A stretch of DNA of 64,000 nucleotides, from contig NZ_JAJUBB010000013.1 in NCBI RefSeq assembly GCF_028683135.1, positions 62,001 through 126,000 on the forward strand. The letters are read 5' to 3'. Shown piece after piece: positions 31,490 through 41,370 of this stretch. The stretch comes from Enterovibrio qingdaonensis. Its GTDB lineage: Bacteria; Pseudomonadota; Gammaproteobacteria; Enterobacterales; Vibrionaceae. The notes under the pieces are model-generated. The model made no database searches, was not told the origin of the DNA, and saw nothing but the letters and a program-made list of their open reading frames with translations. Numbering within the stretch: the first letter of the stretch is position 1; every line of letters begins with the position of its first letter. The position numbers and the translations under genes were made by a program.

Positions 31490-32056
31490 ATGAGTCAGGA
31501 CGAATATTTTTCCGTACATGCGCACCTAAAGATTAACGTTGAAGTGCTTGGTGACGATGAGCATGTACCTTCTGACATCGAGTTTGGGCGTGAAATTCCC
31601 ATCGCGTTCCGTATCGCAAGTCAATGTGGAGACTTGGATAACTCAGTCGAAAAAGAAATACAGGCCATCAGTCACGAAGACGGCCATGCTCTGATGAAGT
31701 ATCTCCAATCTCAAAATGAAAAAATCAACCTATTGCTTGGATTTATGCTTTCACAGCAAGACGACCCAACCATTCGATATCAAACCGAAACCTTCGGTGC
31801 CAGCAGCCTCACGTTTATTGCGAAGCAAGCCTTCCAAAAAGGACAGCATGTTCGCCTAAAGCTCTTTCTTGAGAACCCACCCTCAGCAATTTACTGCTAC
31901 GGTAGCGTATACGGCTGTAAAGAGAAGAATGGTAAGTATGCAGTCGGTGTGAAATACATTCGACTGCAAGAAGAAGACCGAGATGTACTTATACGTGCCG
32001 CGTTACATCAACAACAAAAGCTGCTTCGTCAGCGCGCACTGGAAAGAAATAACTAA
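31490..32056 (+). CDS. PilZ-domain-like protein upstream of mfd (PlzB-like)
   Basis: A 188-residue cytoplasmic protein. An ATG at 31484 is also possible, but TAGG is spaced correctly for 31490. The N-terminal half resembles the YcgR-N/PilZN-like fold, and the C-terminal half looks PilZ-like (ETFGASSLTFIAKQAFQKGQ, SAIYCYGSVYGC, KYAVGVKYIRL). I do not see the canonical RxxxR c-di-GMP-binding motif. In V. cholerae the PilZ gene plzB is, as I recall, next to mfd and also lacks canonical residues, which supports the assignment. It ends 11 bases before mfd and is probably co-transcribed. Role unknown; c-di-GMP binding is doubtful. Confidence 0.7.
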   Translation: MSQDEYFSVHAHLKINVEVLGDDEHVPSDIEFGREIPIAFRIASQCGDLDNSVEKEIQAISHEDGHALMKYLQSQNEKINLLLGFMLSQQDDPTIRYQTETFGASSLTFIAKQAFQKGQHVRLKLFLENPPSAIYCYGSVYGCKEKNGKYAVGVKYIRLQEEDRDVLIRAALHQQQKLLRQRALERNN

Positions 32057-32067
32057 GCCTCAATTCG

Positions 32068-35000
32068 ATGACAGACAACCTTCTCTTTAATTTGCCCGCT
32101 CCAGAAAAGGCGGGCGACACACGTGTGGTGGCCAATCTCCTTGGTGCGTCGCTGTCTCTTACAATTGCCAGCCTTGCCAATCAGCAACAACGCTTCATAC
32201 TTCTGGTTGTCCCAGACAACCAAACGGCGTTAAAGCTAAAACCAGAGATACAGCAATTTACCCAACGCGAATGCCATGTATTCCCTGATTGGGAAACCCT
32301 TCCCTACGACAACTTTTCACCGCATCAAGACATCATCTCTGATCGTATTGCGCGCTTGTACCAATTACCGCAGCAAAAATCGGGGATTTTAATCGTTCCA
32401 GCCAGCACGTTGATGCAACGTGTGATGCCGCGTTCTTTCTTGCTTCAACATGCATTGATCGTAAAAAAAGGCGATAGGTTATCACTGGAAAAACTCCGAC
32501 ATCAGCTCGAAGTTTCGGGCTATAGACATGTTGATCAAGTCATTGAACACGGCGAGTATGCCAGCCGTGGCTCGATCATCGATCTCTTTCCAATGGGCTC
32601 GAACCAACCTTATCGCATCGATTTTTTTGATGACGAAGTCGACACCATTCGAGAGTTTGATCCCGAAAACCAACGTTCTGTTCAAGAATTGGATCAAATC
32701 AACCTGTTACCCGCACACGAGTTCCCAACAGACGATGACGCTGTTGAAGCATTTAGGGTCAGATGGCGCGAACAGTTTGAAGCCAGACGCGAGCCAGAGT
32801 CGATTTATCAGCAGGTCTCCAAGAAGACATGGCCATCAGGCATTGAATACTGGCAACCGCTGTTTTTTAACGAAACAGAAACGCTCTTCGACTACCTGCC
32901 TGACAACACCTTACTGGTAGTTAAAGGGGATATCGAAACTGCCGCTAATCAGTTTCTCGCAGACGCGGATTACCGCTATGACCAACGCCGCGTAGACCCA
33001 CTGCGTCCGCTGCTACCTCCGAATGACCTTTGGCAAAATGTCGATGAACTGTTTGGCCACTTTAAAGCTTACCCGCGTGTTAAGCTTTCCCTAAAACCGG
33101 ATGATGAGAAATCCGGTCGCCAAAATGCACCTGTCTCATTGCTGCCAGAACTCACCATCAACCAGCAACTGAAAGAACCTCTTGGTGCACTTCGCCAATT
33201 TACCGAAGGGTTTACCGGCAACGTCATCTTTTCGGTGGAAACCGAAGGCCGGCGCGAAGCCATGCTGGACTTACTCGCGCGTATTAAAATTCGGCCGATG
33301 GTCTGCGATACCTTAGATGAAGCCTTAAATGCGCCAACTCCGCACAGTATGGTGGTTGGCCCTGCAGAAGTGGGCTTTATCTGTGAGTCGCCACATTTTG
33401 CATTGATTTGCGAAACTAACTTATTGGGTGAGCGCGTTGTTCAACAGCGTCGCCGAGACAATAAAAAAGCGACCACAAACAGCGACACGTTGATTCGCAA
33501 TCTCGCCGAACTGGAACCGGGACAACCTGTCGTGCACCTTGAACACGGTGTCGGTCGTTATTTAGGACTGCAAACGCTGGAAGCTGGCGGCATAGAAACT
33601 GAGTATGTGACGCTAGAATACCAACAAGGTGCAAAACTCTACGTTCCTGTTTCGTCATTGCACCTCATCAGCCGCTACAGCGGCGGCGCAGAAGAATCGG
33701 CCCCACTCCATCGTCTCGGTGGCGAGGTTTGGGAAAAAGCACGTAAGAAAGCCGCCGAAAAAGTCCGAGATGTCGCTGCGGAATTACTGGATGTTTACGC
33801 CAAACGCGCGACAAAGCCAGGGTTTGCGTTTAAGCATGACCGCGAAGCCTATCAGGATTTCTGCGCTGGCTTCCCGTTTGAAGAAACGCCCGACCAAATT
33901 CAAAGCATCAACGCTGTGCTGTCTGATATGTGCCAACCTATCGCCATGGATCGTCTGGTTTGTGGTGATGTGGGCTTCGGGAAAACCGAAGTGGCAATGC
34001 GCGCAACATTCTTGGCTGCAAACAACAGCAAACAAGTTGCCGTCTTGGTGCCAACCACCCTGCTCGCCCAACAGCACTTTGAAAACTTTCGCGATCGCTT
34101 TGCGAACCAACCGGTTCGTGTAGAAGTTCTGTCACGCTTTAAATCCGCCAAAGAGCAGAAGCAAATTCTTGCTGATTGCGCGGAAGGCAAAGTCGACATT
34201 TTGATTGGCACTCACAAGTTGCTGCAAAGCGATGTGAAGTTTAAAGACCTCGGCCTTCTGATCGTTGATGAAGAGCACCGATTTGGTGTTCGTCAGAAAG
34301 AAAAAGTGAAAGCCATGCGTGCCGATGTGGATATTCTCACGCTTACCGCAACGCCAATTCCACGCACCTTGAATATGGCCATGAGTGGCATGCGCGACTT
34401 GTCTATAATCGCCACCCCACCGTCGCGTCGATTGGCGATCAAAACCTTCGTCCGTGAGCGTGAAAAGAACCTGATACGAGAAGCCATGTTGCGTGAAATC
34501 ATGCGTGGTGGTCAGGTGTACTTCCTCCACAATGACATCGATAGCATTGAAAAAACCGCTGATGAGTTAGCAGAATTGGTGCCTGAGGCCCGAATCACTG
34601 TTGGTCACGGGCAAATGCGCGAACGCGAACTAGAACGCATTATGTCTGATTTCTACCACCAGCGTTTCAATGTACTGGTATGTACGACAATCATCGAAAC
34701 AGGTATCGATGTGCCGACTGCAAATACCATCATCATGGATCGGGCTGACCATTTAGGTCTTGCGCAGTTGCACCAACTGCGTGGTCGCGTTGGGCGCTCG
34801 CATCACCAAGCCTATGCCTATTTGCTGACGCCGCACCCAAAACGCATGACCAAAGACGCGATAAAACGTCTTGATGCTATTGCGTCGCTCGAAGATTTAG
34901 GTGCGGGCTTCACGCTGGCAACTCACGATCTAGAAATCCGTGGTGCAGGCGAGCTACTTGGTGAAGAACAAAGTGGCCAGATTCAATCTGTCGGTTTTAC

Positions 35001-35532
35001 GCTTTACATGGAAATGCTAGAGCAAGCCGTCGAAGCGTTGAAAGAAGGCAAAGAGCCTTCGCTTGAAGATTTGCTCAACCAGCAAACCGACGTCGAATTG
35101 AGGCTGCCTGCGCTCTTACCTGACAGCTACATACCCGACATCAACACCCGTTTGTCGCTGTACAAACGGGTGGCGGGCACTAAGACGCAAGATGATATTG
35201 AAGAGCTGCGCGTAGAGCTGATCGACCGATTTGGTCTATTGCCAGACGCCGCTTCCAATTTGCTCACCGTGCAACAGATCAAACTTGATGCTGCGAAGCT
35301 TGGCGTTCGTAAGATTGATGCTCATGATCGAGGCGGTGTGATTGAATTTAGTCAAAATGCCCAAATTGATCCCGGCTTCTTAGTGGGTCTGTTACAATCC
35401 CATCCAAGCCGCTACCGTTTCGAAGGTCCAACCAAGTTGAAAATTATCGAATCTCTTACAGATCGTAGAGATAGAGTGACCTTCATCGAAACACTATTAA
35501 GCGACTTTGCTAATAATTTGTTGGTTGCTTGA
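32068..35532 (+). CDS. mfd: Transcription-repair coupling factor Mfd
   Basis: DNA translocase that removes stalled RNA polymerase and recruits UvrA to lesions, 1154 residues. UvrB-like N-terminal module (HVFPDWETLPYDNFSPHQDI), RNA-polymerase-interacting CarD-like domain (about 480-550, PVVHLEHGVGRYLG), RecG-like helicase core with Walker A CGDVGFGKTEVAMRA and DEEH box LLIVDEEHRFG, TATPIPRTLNMAMSGMRDL, the GRVGRS motif, and the C-terminal TRCF domain. It follows the PilZ-like gene closely and precedes csiV by 36 bases. Confidence 0.98.
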   Translation: MTDNLLFNLPAPEKAGDTRVVANLLGASLSLTIASLANQQQRFILLVVPDNQTALKLKPEIQQFTQRECHVFPDWETLPYDNFSPHQDIISDRIARLYQLPQQKSGILIVPASTLMQRVMPRSFLLQHALIVKKGDRLSLEKLRHQLEVSGYRHVDQVIEHGEYASRGSIIDLFPMGSNQPYRIDFFDDEVDTIREFDPENQRSVQELDQINLLPAHEFPTDDDAVEAFRVRWREQFEARREPESIYQQVSKKTWPSGIEYWQPLFFNETETLFDYLPDNTLLVVKGDIETAANQFLADADYRYDQRRVDPLRPLLPPNDLWQNVDELFGHFKAYPRVKLSLKPDDEKSGRQNAPVSLLPELTINQQLKEPLGALRQFTEGFTGNVIFSVETEGRREAMLDLLARIKIRPMVCDTLDEALNAPTPHSMVVGPAEVGFICESPHFALICETNLLGERVVQQRRRDNKKATTNSDTLIRNLAELEPGQPVVHLEHGVGRYLGLQTLEAGGIETEYVTLEYQQGAKLYVPVSSLHLISRYSGGAEESAPLHRLGGEVWEKARKKAAEKVRDVAAELLDVYAKRATKPGFAFKHDREAYQDFCAGFPFEETPDQIQSINAVLSDMCQPIAMDRLVCGDVGFGKTEVAMRATFLAANNSKQVAVLVPTTLLAQQHFENFRDRFANQPVRVEVLSRFKSAKEQKQILADCAEGKVDILIGTHKLLQSDVKFKDLGLLIVDEEHRFGVRQKEKVKAMRADVDILTLTATPIPRTLNMAMSGMRDLSIIATPPSRRLAIKTFVREREKNLIREAMLREIMRGGQVYFLHNDIDSIEKTADELAELVPEARITVGHGQMRERELERIMSDFYHQRFNVLVCTTIIETGIDVPTANTIIMDRADHLGLAQLHQLRGRVGRSHHQAYAYLLTPHPKRMTKDAIKRLDAIASLEDLGAGFTLATHDLEIRGAGELLGEEQSGQIQSVGFTLYMEMLEQAVEALKEGKEPSLEDLLNQQTDVELRLPALLPDSYIPDINTRLSLYKRVAGTKTQDDIEELRVELIDRFGLLPDAASNLLTVQQIKLDAAKLGVRKIDAHDRGGVIEFSQNAQIDPGFLVGLLQSHPSRYRFEGPTKLKIIESLTDRRDRVTFIETLLSDFANNLLVA

Positions 35533-35568
35533 TGACAACGCAACCAAGTTTTAAAATGGAGTAATGCT

Positions 35569-36471
35569 TTGAAAAAGCTGATTTTCCTGCTGCTGTGTAC
35601 GCTAAGCTTACCAACCAAAGCAGAACGTTGGTTTGATGTTGAAGTGATTGTATTTAAACGCAATCAAGACCCTACATCCGTAAAAGAAAAATGGCCAGAG
35701 ACGCAGCCGAACATCAATTTGTCTAATGCCGTATCAGTATTTGATGCCGTTTCACTCAAGGAACGCGGCCTACAGCTACTTCCTCAAAGCGAATGGAAGC
35801 TGAATGCCGAGTATAAGAACCTGTCAAAACACGCGGGTTTTAAGCCATTGGTGCATGTTGCTTGGCGACAAAATGACGGCAGTCGCGGTGTAATGCCAAA
35901 ACTGCGTTTTACGGCGGGTCCAGATTACGGCAAAGATTACTACCTTGATGGCACACCAAAAGATGCGCCTGCGTTTGTTGCTAATCCAAATCAGGGCACA
36001 GTAAATGTCACCGGTACTGATGCATTGAATGCCACCAACGCTGCGACGGACACAAGCACCGTACCTGCTGCGCTTGCCGCACCAGCGAAAGAAAGCGGAC
36101 CAATGTACGAACTGGATGGCTTCATTCGTGTCTACGTTCAACATTACCTGTTTATCGAAACGGATTTAGTACTGCGCGAACCAGGTGAGCGAAAAGTGCT
36201 TAAAGATGTGAATGCCGTTCCAGTGCCGCTCGATAATCAGACCGACACGGAAACAGACACACTGATGAACGACAATGCGCAAGTGTCTACCACAAACGAA
36301 GGCACTGCTGTAACGGGTCTGCAAAAACTGGAACGTCAGTACGAAGTTGAAAAATACTTAGAACCTTATGCTTTCAAACAGAAACGTCGCATGCGTAGCG
36401 GTGAAGTGCATTACCTTGATCACCCACTCATGGGCTTGATCATTCAAGTTACCCGCGTCGAAAAAGACTAA
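35569..36471 (+). CDS. csiV: CsiV-like peptidoglycan-binding periplasmic protein
   Basis: A 300-residue secreted protein with a TTG start; GGAG lies 7 bases upstream. The signal peptide is MKKLIFLLLCTLSLPTKAE. The mature start (RWFDVEVIVFKRNQDP) and the C-terminal YELDGFIRVYVQHYLFIETD and KRRMRSGEVHYLDHPLMGL match what I know of CsiV, the Vibrio protein encoded next to mfd that promotes PBP1a activity through LpoA and supports growth with D-amino acids. A low-complexity Thr/Ala/Asn stretch near residues 145-175 is a likely linker. Ends in a terminator. Confidence 0.85.
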   Translation: MKKLIFLLLCTLSLPTKAERWFDVEVIVFKRNQDPTSVKEKWPETQPNINLSNAVSVFDAVSLKERGLQLLPQSEWKLNAEYKNLSKHAGFKPLVHVAWRQNDGSRGVMPKLRFTAGPDYGKDYYLDGTPKDAPAFVANPNQGTVNVTGTDALNATNAATDTSTVPAALAAPAKESGPMYELDGFIRVYVQHYLFIETDLVLREPGERKVLKDVNAVPVPLDNQTDTETDTLMNDNAQVSTTNEGTAVTGLQKLERQYEVEKYLEPYAFKQKRRMRSGEVHYLDHPLMGLIIQVTRVEKD

Positions 36472-36476
36472 AAATC

Positions 36477-36500
36477 CGCCCTCCTACGAGGGCGTTTTTT
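36477..36500 (+). terminator. Terminator after csiV
   Basis: CGCCCTC-CTAC-GAGGGCG followed by six T, five bases after the stop codon. Confidence 0.92.
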
Positions 36501-36539
36501 CTTACTATAGTTTTATACCTGAAATCATTAGCCTCCCCT

Positions 36540-37094
36540 ATGCAATCAAATTTAGAGTTCCAAACCGATCGCTTGCTGCTCCGTGCCTTAAAAAGCGTTG
36601 ATATGAACGCGCTTCAAGATGCCATTAGCCAATCGGCCGACACGATTTCCCCTTGGCTAGATTGGTGTCACGAAGATTTCGATGACATGGACGCCGATGC
36701 ATGGATTAACCGCAGCCGACAAGGCTGGCTGACAGGAAGCAGTTATGAACTCGCTGCCTTTGAATTGGATAGCGGTGAGTTTGTTGGCTGCGTGTACATT
36801 TCCAGTATTGATTCTGTCGCCAACATGGCCAATCTGGGCTACTGGACTGCAACACGTTATCAAGGACAGGGATATGCGCTAGAAGCCGCTGAGATGGCAG
36901 CGACGCTCGCATTTAGCCACCTTCTGTTGACACGACTTGAGTTGGTCATGGATCCCGACAACACCCCAAGCATTCGCATCGCAGAAAAGCTGCGTGCTAC
37001 TTATGAGTGCCGTGCAAGAAATCGCTATATGTATGATGGTGAAGCGAAAGAAGGGTTGGTTTACAGCCTTATTCCGGAAGACATATTTTCCTAA
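36540..37094 (+). CDS. GNAT acetyltransferase, RimJ/RimL-like
   Basis: A 184-residue protein of the ribosomal-protein acetyltransferase type: LEFQTDRLLLRALKSVDMNA at the start, ANLGYWTATRYQGQGYALEA as the acetyl-CoA site (Q-G-Q-G-Y-A) and LELVMDPDNTPSIRIAEKL after it. Members acetylate N-terminal amino groups of ribosomal proteins or other small substrates; the actual target is not readable. Single gene between two terminators. Confidence 0.9.
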   Translation: MQSNLEFQTDRLLLRALKSVDMNALQDAISQSADTISPWLDWCHEDFDDMDADAWINRSRQGWLTGSSYELAAFELDSGEFVGCVYISSIDSVANMANLGYWTATRYQGQGYALEAAEMAATLAFSHLLLTRLELVMDPDNTPSIRIAEKLRATYECRARNRYMYDGEAKEGLVYSLIPEDIFS

Positions 37095-37130
37095 CTTCCC
37101 GACAATTTGCATTCATCAAATATCAAGCAT

Positions 37131-37158
37131 AAAAAAAGCTGCCTTTCGGCAGCTTTTT
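37131..37158. terminator. Bidirectional terminator between GNAT gene and ndh
   Basis: AAAAAAAGCTGCC / GGCAGCTTTTT with loop TTTC between convergent genes. The stem AAAGCTGCC is the same as in the elyC-kdsB terminator (21238). Confidence 0.92.
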
Positions 37159-37161
37159 CAA

Positions 37162-38454
37162 TTAGTGCAGTTTTAGCGATGGTCGCAATACGCGGTTGAT
37201 GCGGCTCACCAGCATCATCAAACCGGTTTTGATAAAACCGTGTAGTGCTATCTGGTGCATGCGGTACAGCGATATGTAAACCACACGCGCCAGACGCCCT
37301 TCAACCATCATCGAACCGCGAGTCAGGTTACCCATCAAACTACCAACGGTAGAGAAACGGCTCAGTGATACCAAAGAACCATGGTCTTTATAGACGTAAT
37401 CTTTCAGCTCACGGTCTGTCAGCTTGGCAACGATATTTGCAAAACAACGGCTTGCCATCTGGTGCGCAGATTGTGCACGAGGCGGAACCATTGAGCCATC
37501 AGGCTGCTCACACGCTGCACAGTCACCGATAACGAAGATATCTTCATCACGCGTGGTTTGTAGCGTTGGCTTGACCACAAGTTGGTTAATGCGGTTAGTT
37601 TCAAGGCCAGCGATGTCTTTTAAGAAATCAGGTGCTTTAATGCCTGCTGCCCATACCATGATTTGCGCAGAAATCTTGTCACCATCTTTGGTGTTCAAGC
37701 CGTCTTCTTCTGCTTTGACCACCATGGTGCCAGTGCGTACGTTCACACCCAGCTTAATTAACTCTTGTTGCGCGGCACCTGAAATACGTGGTGGCAATGC
37801 AGGAAGAATACGTTCGCCCGCTTCGACCAATGTGACGTTCAGTTTCGAGCTATCCAAGTCCTTAAAGCCGTAGTTGTGAAGCTCTTTGATGGCATTGTGC
37901 AGCTCAGCCGACAATTCAACGCCCGTAGCACCACCACCAACAATGGCGATATCAACCGTGCCATTGCCCGAGTTCGCATGAAGCTTCAAAAACTCATTGT
38001 TCATTTCATTACGGAAACGACGAGCTTGTTCAGGGCTATCAAGGAAAATACAGTTGTCACGAACACCCGCAGTGTTGAAATCGTTCGACGTTGAACCAAT
38101 TGCCATAACAAGGATGTCATAGCTCAACTCTCGCTCAGGCATCAACAATTCGCCGTCGGATTTGTCATGCAATGCCGCAAGTTTGATGGTTTTTCTTTCG
38201 CGGTCTATGTCTGCCAAACTACCCAATTGGAAATCAAAGTAATGATTTTTGGCATGCGCACGATAGCTGATCGCATCAACACCTTCATCTAGCGAACCCG
38301 TTGCTACTTCATGCAGCAAAGGCTTCCAAAGGTGGCTTGCTTTACGATCTACCAGAGTGACGTTGGCGCGTCCCTTGCGTCCAAGCGTGCGACCTAGCTT
38401 AGTTGCTAACTCTAAGCCACCGGCACCGCCACCTACTACAATAATATTGGTCAC
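37162..38454 (-). CDS. ndh: NADH dehydrogenase type II, Ndh
   Basis: Single-subunit, non-proton-pumping NADH:quinone oxidoreductase at the inner face of the inner membrane, 430 residues. The start is GTG at 38454 with a GAGGAAG ribosome site. FAD site [23 protein letters not shown] site [19 protein letters not shown], and the second flavin contact [18 protein letters not shown]. The C-terminal segment ([20 protein letters not shown]) is amphipathic/hydrophobic for membrane binding. A perfect FNR site lies 211 bases upstream, which fits the anaerobic repression known for E. coli ndh. Confidence 0.97.
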   Translation of the reverse strand: MTNIIVVGGGAGGLELATKLGRTLGRKGRANVTLVDRKASHLWKPLLHEVATGSLDEGVDAISYRAHAKNHYFDFQLGSLADIDRERKTIKLAALHDKSDGELLMPERELSYDILVMAIGSTSNDFNTAGVRDNCIFLDSPEQARRFRNEMNNEFLKLHANSGNGTVDIAIVGGGATGVELSAELHNAIKELHNYGFKDLDSSKLNVTLVEAGERILPALPPRISGAAQQELIKLGVNVRTGTMVVKAEEDGLNTKDGDKISAQIMVWAAGIKAPDFLKDIAGLETNRINQLVVKPTLQTTRDEDIFVIGDCAACEQPDGSMVPPRAQSAHQMASRCFANIVAKLTDRELKDYVYKDHGSLVSLSRFSTVGSLMGNLTRGSMMVEGRLARVVYISLYRMHQIALHGFIKTGLMMLVSRINRVLRPSLKLH

Positions 38455-38664
38455 GATTACTTCCTCACCATGAATTTAAAAACGAAAAACTGTGCTGTAC
38501 CCCGCGGTTAAATAGCGGCATACGAAAAATGTGTTGTAGGTAGTGAGGTAAAAGCACTCTCTGAGAGTGATGTGTTGCGATATTTTGTTTGAATATTCCT
38601 CGCAACTTATCTGTATCGTTTTTTACATAACGCTTTTTTCAGACCGTTTCATTATACAGCCAGT

Positions 38665-38678
38665 TTGATCTCAATCAA
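38665..38678. promoter_or_regulatory. FNR binding site upstream of ndh
   Basis: TTGATCTCAATCAA matches the FNR consensus TTGAT-N4-ATCAA at every fixed base. It is in the 368-base gap between ndh and ycfP (38455-38822). The gap otherwise holds the ycfP terminator and the unplaced ndh promoter. Confidence 0.8.
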
Positions 38679-38768
38679 TTTTTTAATCTAATCATCGACA
38701 TCGATTGCAGTAAAAATGCCCACTTATGTTATGGATTTACATTCATTGATATCGGAACGAAAGAAAAA

Positions 38769-38797
38769 CGAGCGCATGATGTTGCAACATGCGCTCG
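38769..38797 (-). terminator. Terminator after ycfP
   Basis: CGAGCGCATG / CATGCGCTCG stem with a 9-base loop. On the minus strand it is followed by TTTTTCTTTC. It stands about 26 bases after the ycfP stop. Confidence 0.85.
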
Positions 38798-38822
38798 CTT
38801 ATATTGTGTAGTGGGTAAACGG

Positions 38823-39365
38823 CTAGTTGGTGTCCTTGAAAGACTTCATCGTTTGCAGATGTGCAGATATGCTAGCGAATTTGTGGGTTTGTTGCTCGTC
38901 CCAAATGATCTCGTAATTTTTCTCTAACAACGCTGCATTACGCGCATTGTCGAGTACATCATCGTTAGTAGACAGGATCACTAAGCAACGGCCTGCGTTT
39001 TTTTGTCGAAAATCTTCAACACACTTGGTGGCAATATCGACATACTCTTCTGGCCGATCAATGCGGCCTTCCATATTTTCTTCAGGGAAAAGGTTCGGAT
39101 TGAATATCACCTGCTTGATGCCTGACAGGAATCCGATACGCTCCGACCAGTACCCTCCAAGACCCACGCCGCAAATCAGCGGGTGCTTGTCGTCGGAAAG
39201 CTCCATATGCTTATTCACTTCTTTCAACAAGTGCTGCATATCGTGCTTAGGATGTAACGTGCTGTAGTTAATAAAACGAATATCAGAGTCAATGAACTGC
39301 AGTTGCATGACTTTTTCGTGGTTTCCAGGGCTTGTGGAGTCAAAGCCATGAAGATAGATAATCAC
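38823..39365 (-). CDS. ycfP: Esterase-like protein YcfP (UPF0227)
   Basis: A 180-residue alpha/beta-hydrolase-like protein, collinear with E. coli Ycf[20 protein letters not shown] at the start, [16 protein letters not shown] (nucleophile-elbow region, Gly-rich with G-V-G-L-G instead of GxSxG) and [18 protein letters not shown] at the end. The start codon is GTG at 39365 with GAGGG upstream. The conventional Ser nucleophile is not evident, so hydrolase activity is uncertain. Located near ndh as in enterics, but with its own terminator. Confidence 0.93.
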   Translation of the reverse strand: MIIYLHGFDSTSPGNHEKVMQLQFIDSDIRFINYSTLHPKHDMQHLLKEVNKHMELSDDKHPLICGVGLGGYWSERIGFLSGIKQVIFNPNLFPEENMEGRIDRPEEYVDIATKCVEDFRQKNAGRCLVILSTNDDVLDNARNAALLEKNYEIIWDEQQTHKFASISAHLQTMKSFKDTN

Positions 39366-39651
39366 AAAAATTCCCTCTTAAACCGTGTTGGCGTATACAG
39401 CTCGCCAATTTCTCTTACCTCAAACACATTGTGTGGTCATATGAATGATGATTTCAGACCCTGCTTATGAGTGTTACAAGCCGGCAGGCAATCCCAATTC
39501 GCCACTCTCGCCACCTTACACAATGAGGTTGATGTTTTGCTGTACCAAGGTGATAACACAATTACGTACATAATCACATACTTTCATTACGGTTAAATGG
39601 GGAAACAATGGCGAACTTCAATAAATCGCCATCGAACTGGTGGTAAATCAG

Positions 39652-40506
39652 TCAATTCACCAACGCAGAAATATCGCTGGAAATGGAGGCCAACTTCTTA
39701 CGCATTGTGGTTCGCTGCTCGTCGGAGAGATGCTTGTCGATACGTTGAAGCAATTCATAACGTCTTGCGAGATAAAGGGTAATATCGCTTTGGTGTTCAT
39801 CACTTTGGAAGGTCACCAGCCGTGCAAAATAATCGTTGATTCGGCTTTCGAGATTTGGGGCATTCCGCTCGGTCAGAATCAAGGTCAGCTCACCCATCAG
39901 GTCATCACGAATAGCATAAAATACAGGTCGCATTTCTATCTGATACGTGGCCATTTCAAAAAACTGCTGAGATTGCTTCGAACCGACTGACTCAATCCAA
40001 AATTCTGCACGCTCAACAAGCTTCTCTTGACGCCTCTCTTGTTGGGCCTTCAGAGAGCCTTTATTGGCTTTACCTACCGCTTCCTCAATGTTCTCCGACA
40101 ATACGGCAAGCCATTGCGCAGCTTGTTCATCGTTGAGTGAACGAATCAAGGTTGCTATTGCCGGCGTCAGCCCTTCCAGCGACGCCAGGATCCTTTCATT
40201 GGCATACGAGTGATACGCACGCACTTGCGAATAGCTGAGAGGCTGACTCATGTCCCTTTCAAGTTGAACAAGCAGTGCTTGGAGTTTCGGAAGTTCAGTT
40301 GCGCGGTGCCATTGATGAAACGCCTCGAGATCGTTATCTAGTTGCGTTTGTTGCTTGGACGTCAACGTAACATAATCAGACAGGTAGTAGTCGATCCAAA
40401 ACGGTAAGGTGTTATAGGCAAGTTGATTGGTACACGCAGAGAGGAAAACCGTGAGCACGATTACAGGCAACGCTTTCCACGTATTGAGCCTTAGTACTCG
40501 CATCAT
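39652..40506 (-). CDS. DUF6279 family lipoprotein
   Basis: A 284-residue, mostly helical lipoprotein with lipobox VFLSACTN (Cys near residue 25) after a hydrophobic stretch. The mature start NQLAYNTLPFWIDYYLSDYV and the repeated heptad-like helices (LTSKQQTQLDNDLEAFHQWH) are typical of the DUF6279 family of gammaproteobacteria. Function is not known. An adjacent pair of ATGs makes the start 40506 or 40503; GGAGGG precedes both. It is the last gene of the hinT-COG3014-ycfL-lpoB-thiK run, 15 bases after the kinase gene. A weak hairpin at 39608-39632 could end the transcript. Confidence 0.82.
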   Translation of the reverse strand: MMRVLRLNTWKALPVIVLTVFLSACTNQLAYNTLPFWIDYYLSDYVTLTSKQQTQLDNDLEAFHQWHRATELPKLQALLVQLERDMSQPLSYSQVRAYHSYANERILASLEGLTPAIATLIRSLNDEQAAQWLAVLSENIEEAVGKANKGSLKAQQERRQEKLVERAEFWIESVGSKQSQQFFEMATYQIEMRPVFYAIRDDLMGELTLILTERNAPNLESRINDYFARLVTFQSDEHQSDITLYLARRYELLQRIDKHLSDEQRTTMRKKLASISSDISALVN

Positions 40507-40521
40507 TTCCCTCCCCGAATG

Positions 40522-41367
40522 CTATGAATGATTGTGTATGTAATCTTCCGTTTTTCGTTGGAAGAACTGCATTCTTTCCCTGTAAATGTCCAAGCCATAG
40601 AGCTCAAAGCCCAGTGCATACCATAGGACACCCAGATAATCAGCGACTGGCTGCCAGCGTTGACAATGCGCAAGCCAAGCCCCTTTATCCGCTATACCTT
40701 TCGTTTGACAGTACGCATCTACGAAGGTTTCAAGTGCAAAGCCATTCGCCAGTGAGGTCATCACAATATCCATCGCGGGATCGCCCAATCGCGCGTATTC
40801 CCAATCAATCACCGAGACATTACCGTCAGGCGTAAGGATCAGATTGTAATAGCCCAAATCGTAATGACAGGTTGTCAAAGGCAGGCCGCTTTCGAAAGCA
40901 TTGTTTTGAAAATACGTATGAATCTTCGTTAACGATCGGTCAATCGAGGAAGGCGTAAGTTGAGAATAGTAGTACTCACCTTTTTCAAATGGGTCAAAGC
41001 GAGAAGACATCGGCGGCAGAGCGTGGATGTCTGCCAGCAATCCCACTGTCAGTTCGAAGTCAGGGGCGGTGAACGTTTCTCCTGCAACCCAAGGGTTTAG
41101 GAGGCCACCTTCAATAAGCTGACATGGCGCGCATGCAATCCCCGCCTGACTTGCCAACGTTAATGCCTCAAACTCCGTCGAGCGATTTAGCCCAAACGCC
41201 TGCGTAGACATGCCATTTGGACGCCAGACATAAGAGACATCATTGTCATCCGTCACTTTTACACAACGGTTGCTTAAGCCACCATCAAGGAACTCAAGCT
41301 CTTGAACGATCAAATAAGGCCGCAACATCGTAACAAGTGCGGCCTTTTCTTTTTCAATATTTGGCAC
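40522..41367 (-). CDS. thiK: Phosphotransferase, probable thiamine kinase (YcfN/ThiK-like)
   Basis: A 281-residue protein of the aminoglycoside/choline kinase fold. ATP-binding lobe with LSNRCVKVTDDNDVSYVWR, catalytic loop TCHYDLGYYNLIL (Asp and Asn) and metal-binding VIDWEYARLGDP. In E. coli the same fold encoded right after lpoB is thiamine kinase; the identical position here supports that role, which is salvage of thiamine to thiamine phosphate. Choline or other small-alcohol kinases share these motifs and cannot be excluded. The start is GTG at 41367, 3 bases after the lpoB stop. Confidence 0.8.
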   Translation of the reverse strand: MPNIEKEKAALVTMLRPYLIVQELEFLDGGLSNRCVKVTDDNDVSYVWRPNGMSTQAFGLNRSTEFEALTLASQAGIACAPCQLIEGGLLNPWVAGETFTAPDFELTVGLLADIHALPPMSSRFDPFEKGEYYYSQLTPSSIDRSLTKIHTYFQNNAFESGLPLTTCHYDLGYYNLILTPDGNVSVIDWEYARLGDPAMDIVMTSLANGFALETFVDAYCQTKGIADKGAWLAHCQRWQPVADYLGVLWYALGFELYGLDIYRERMQFFQRKTEDYIHNHS

Positions 41368-41370
41368 GTA

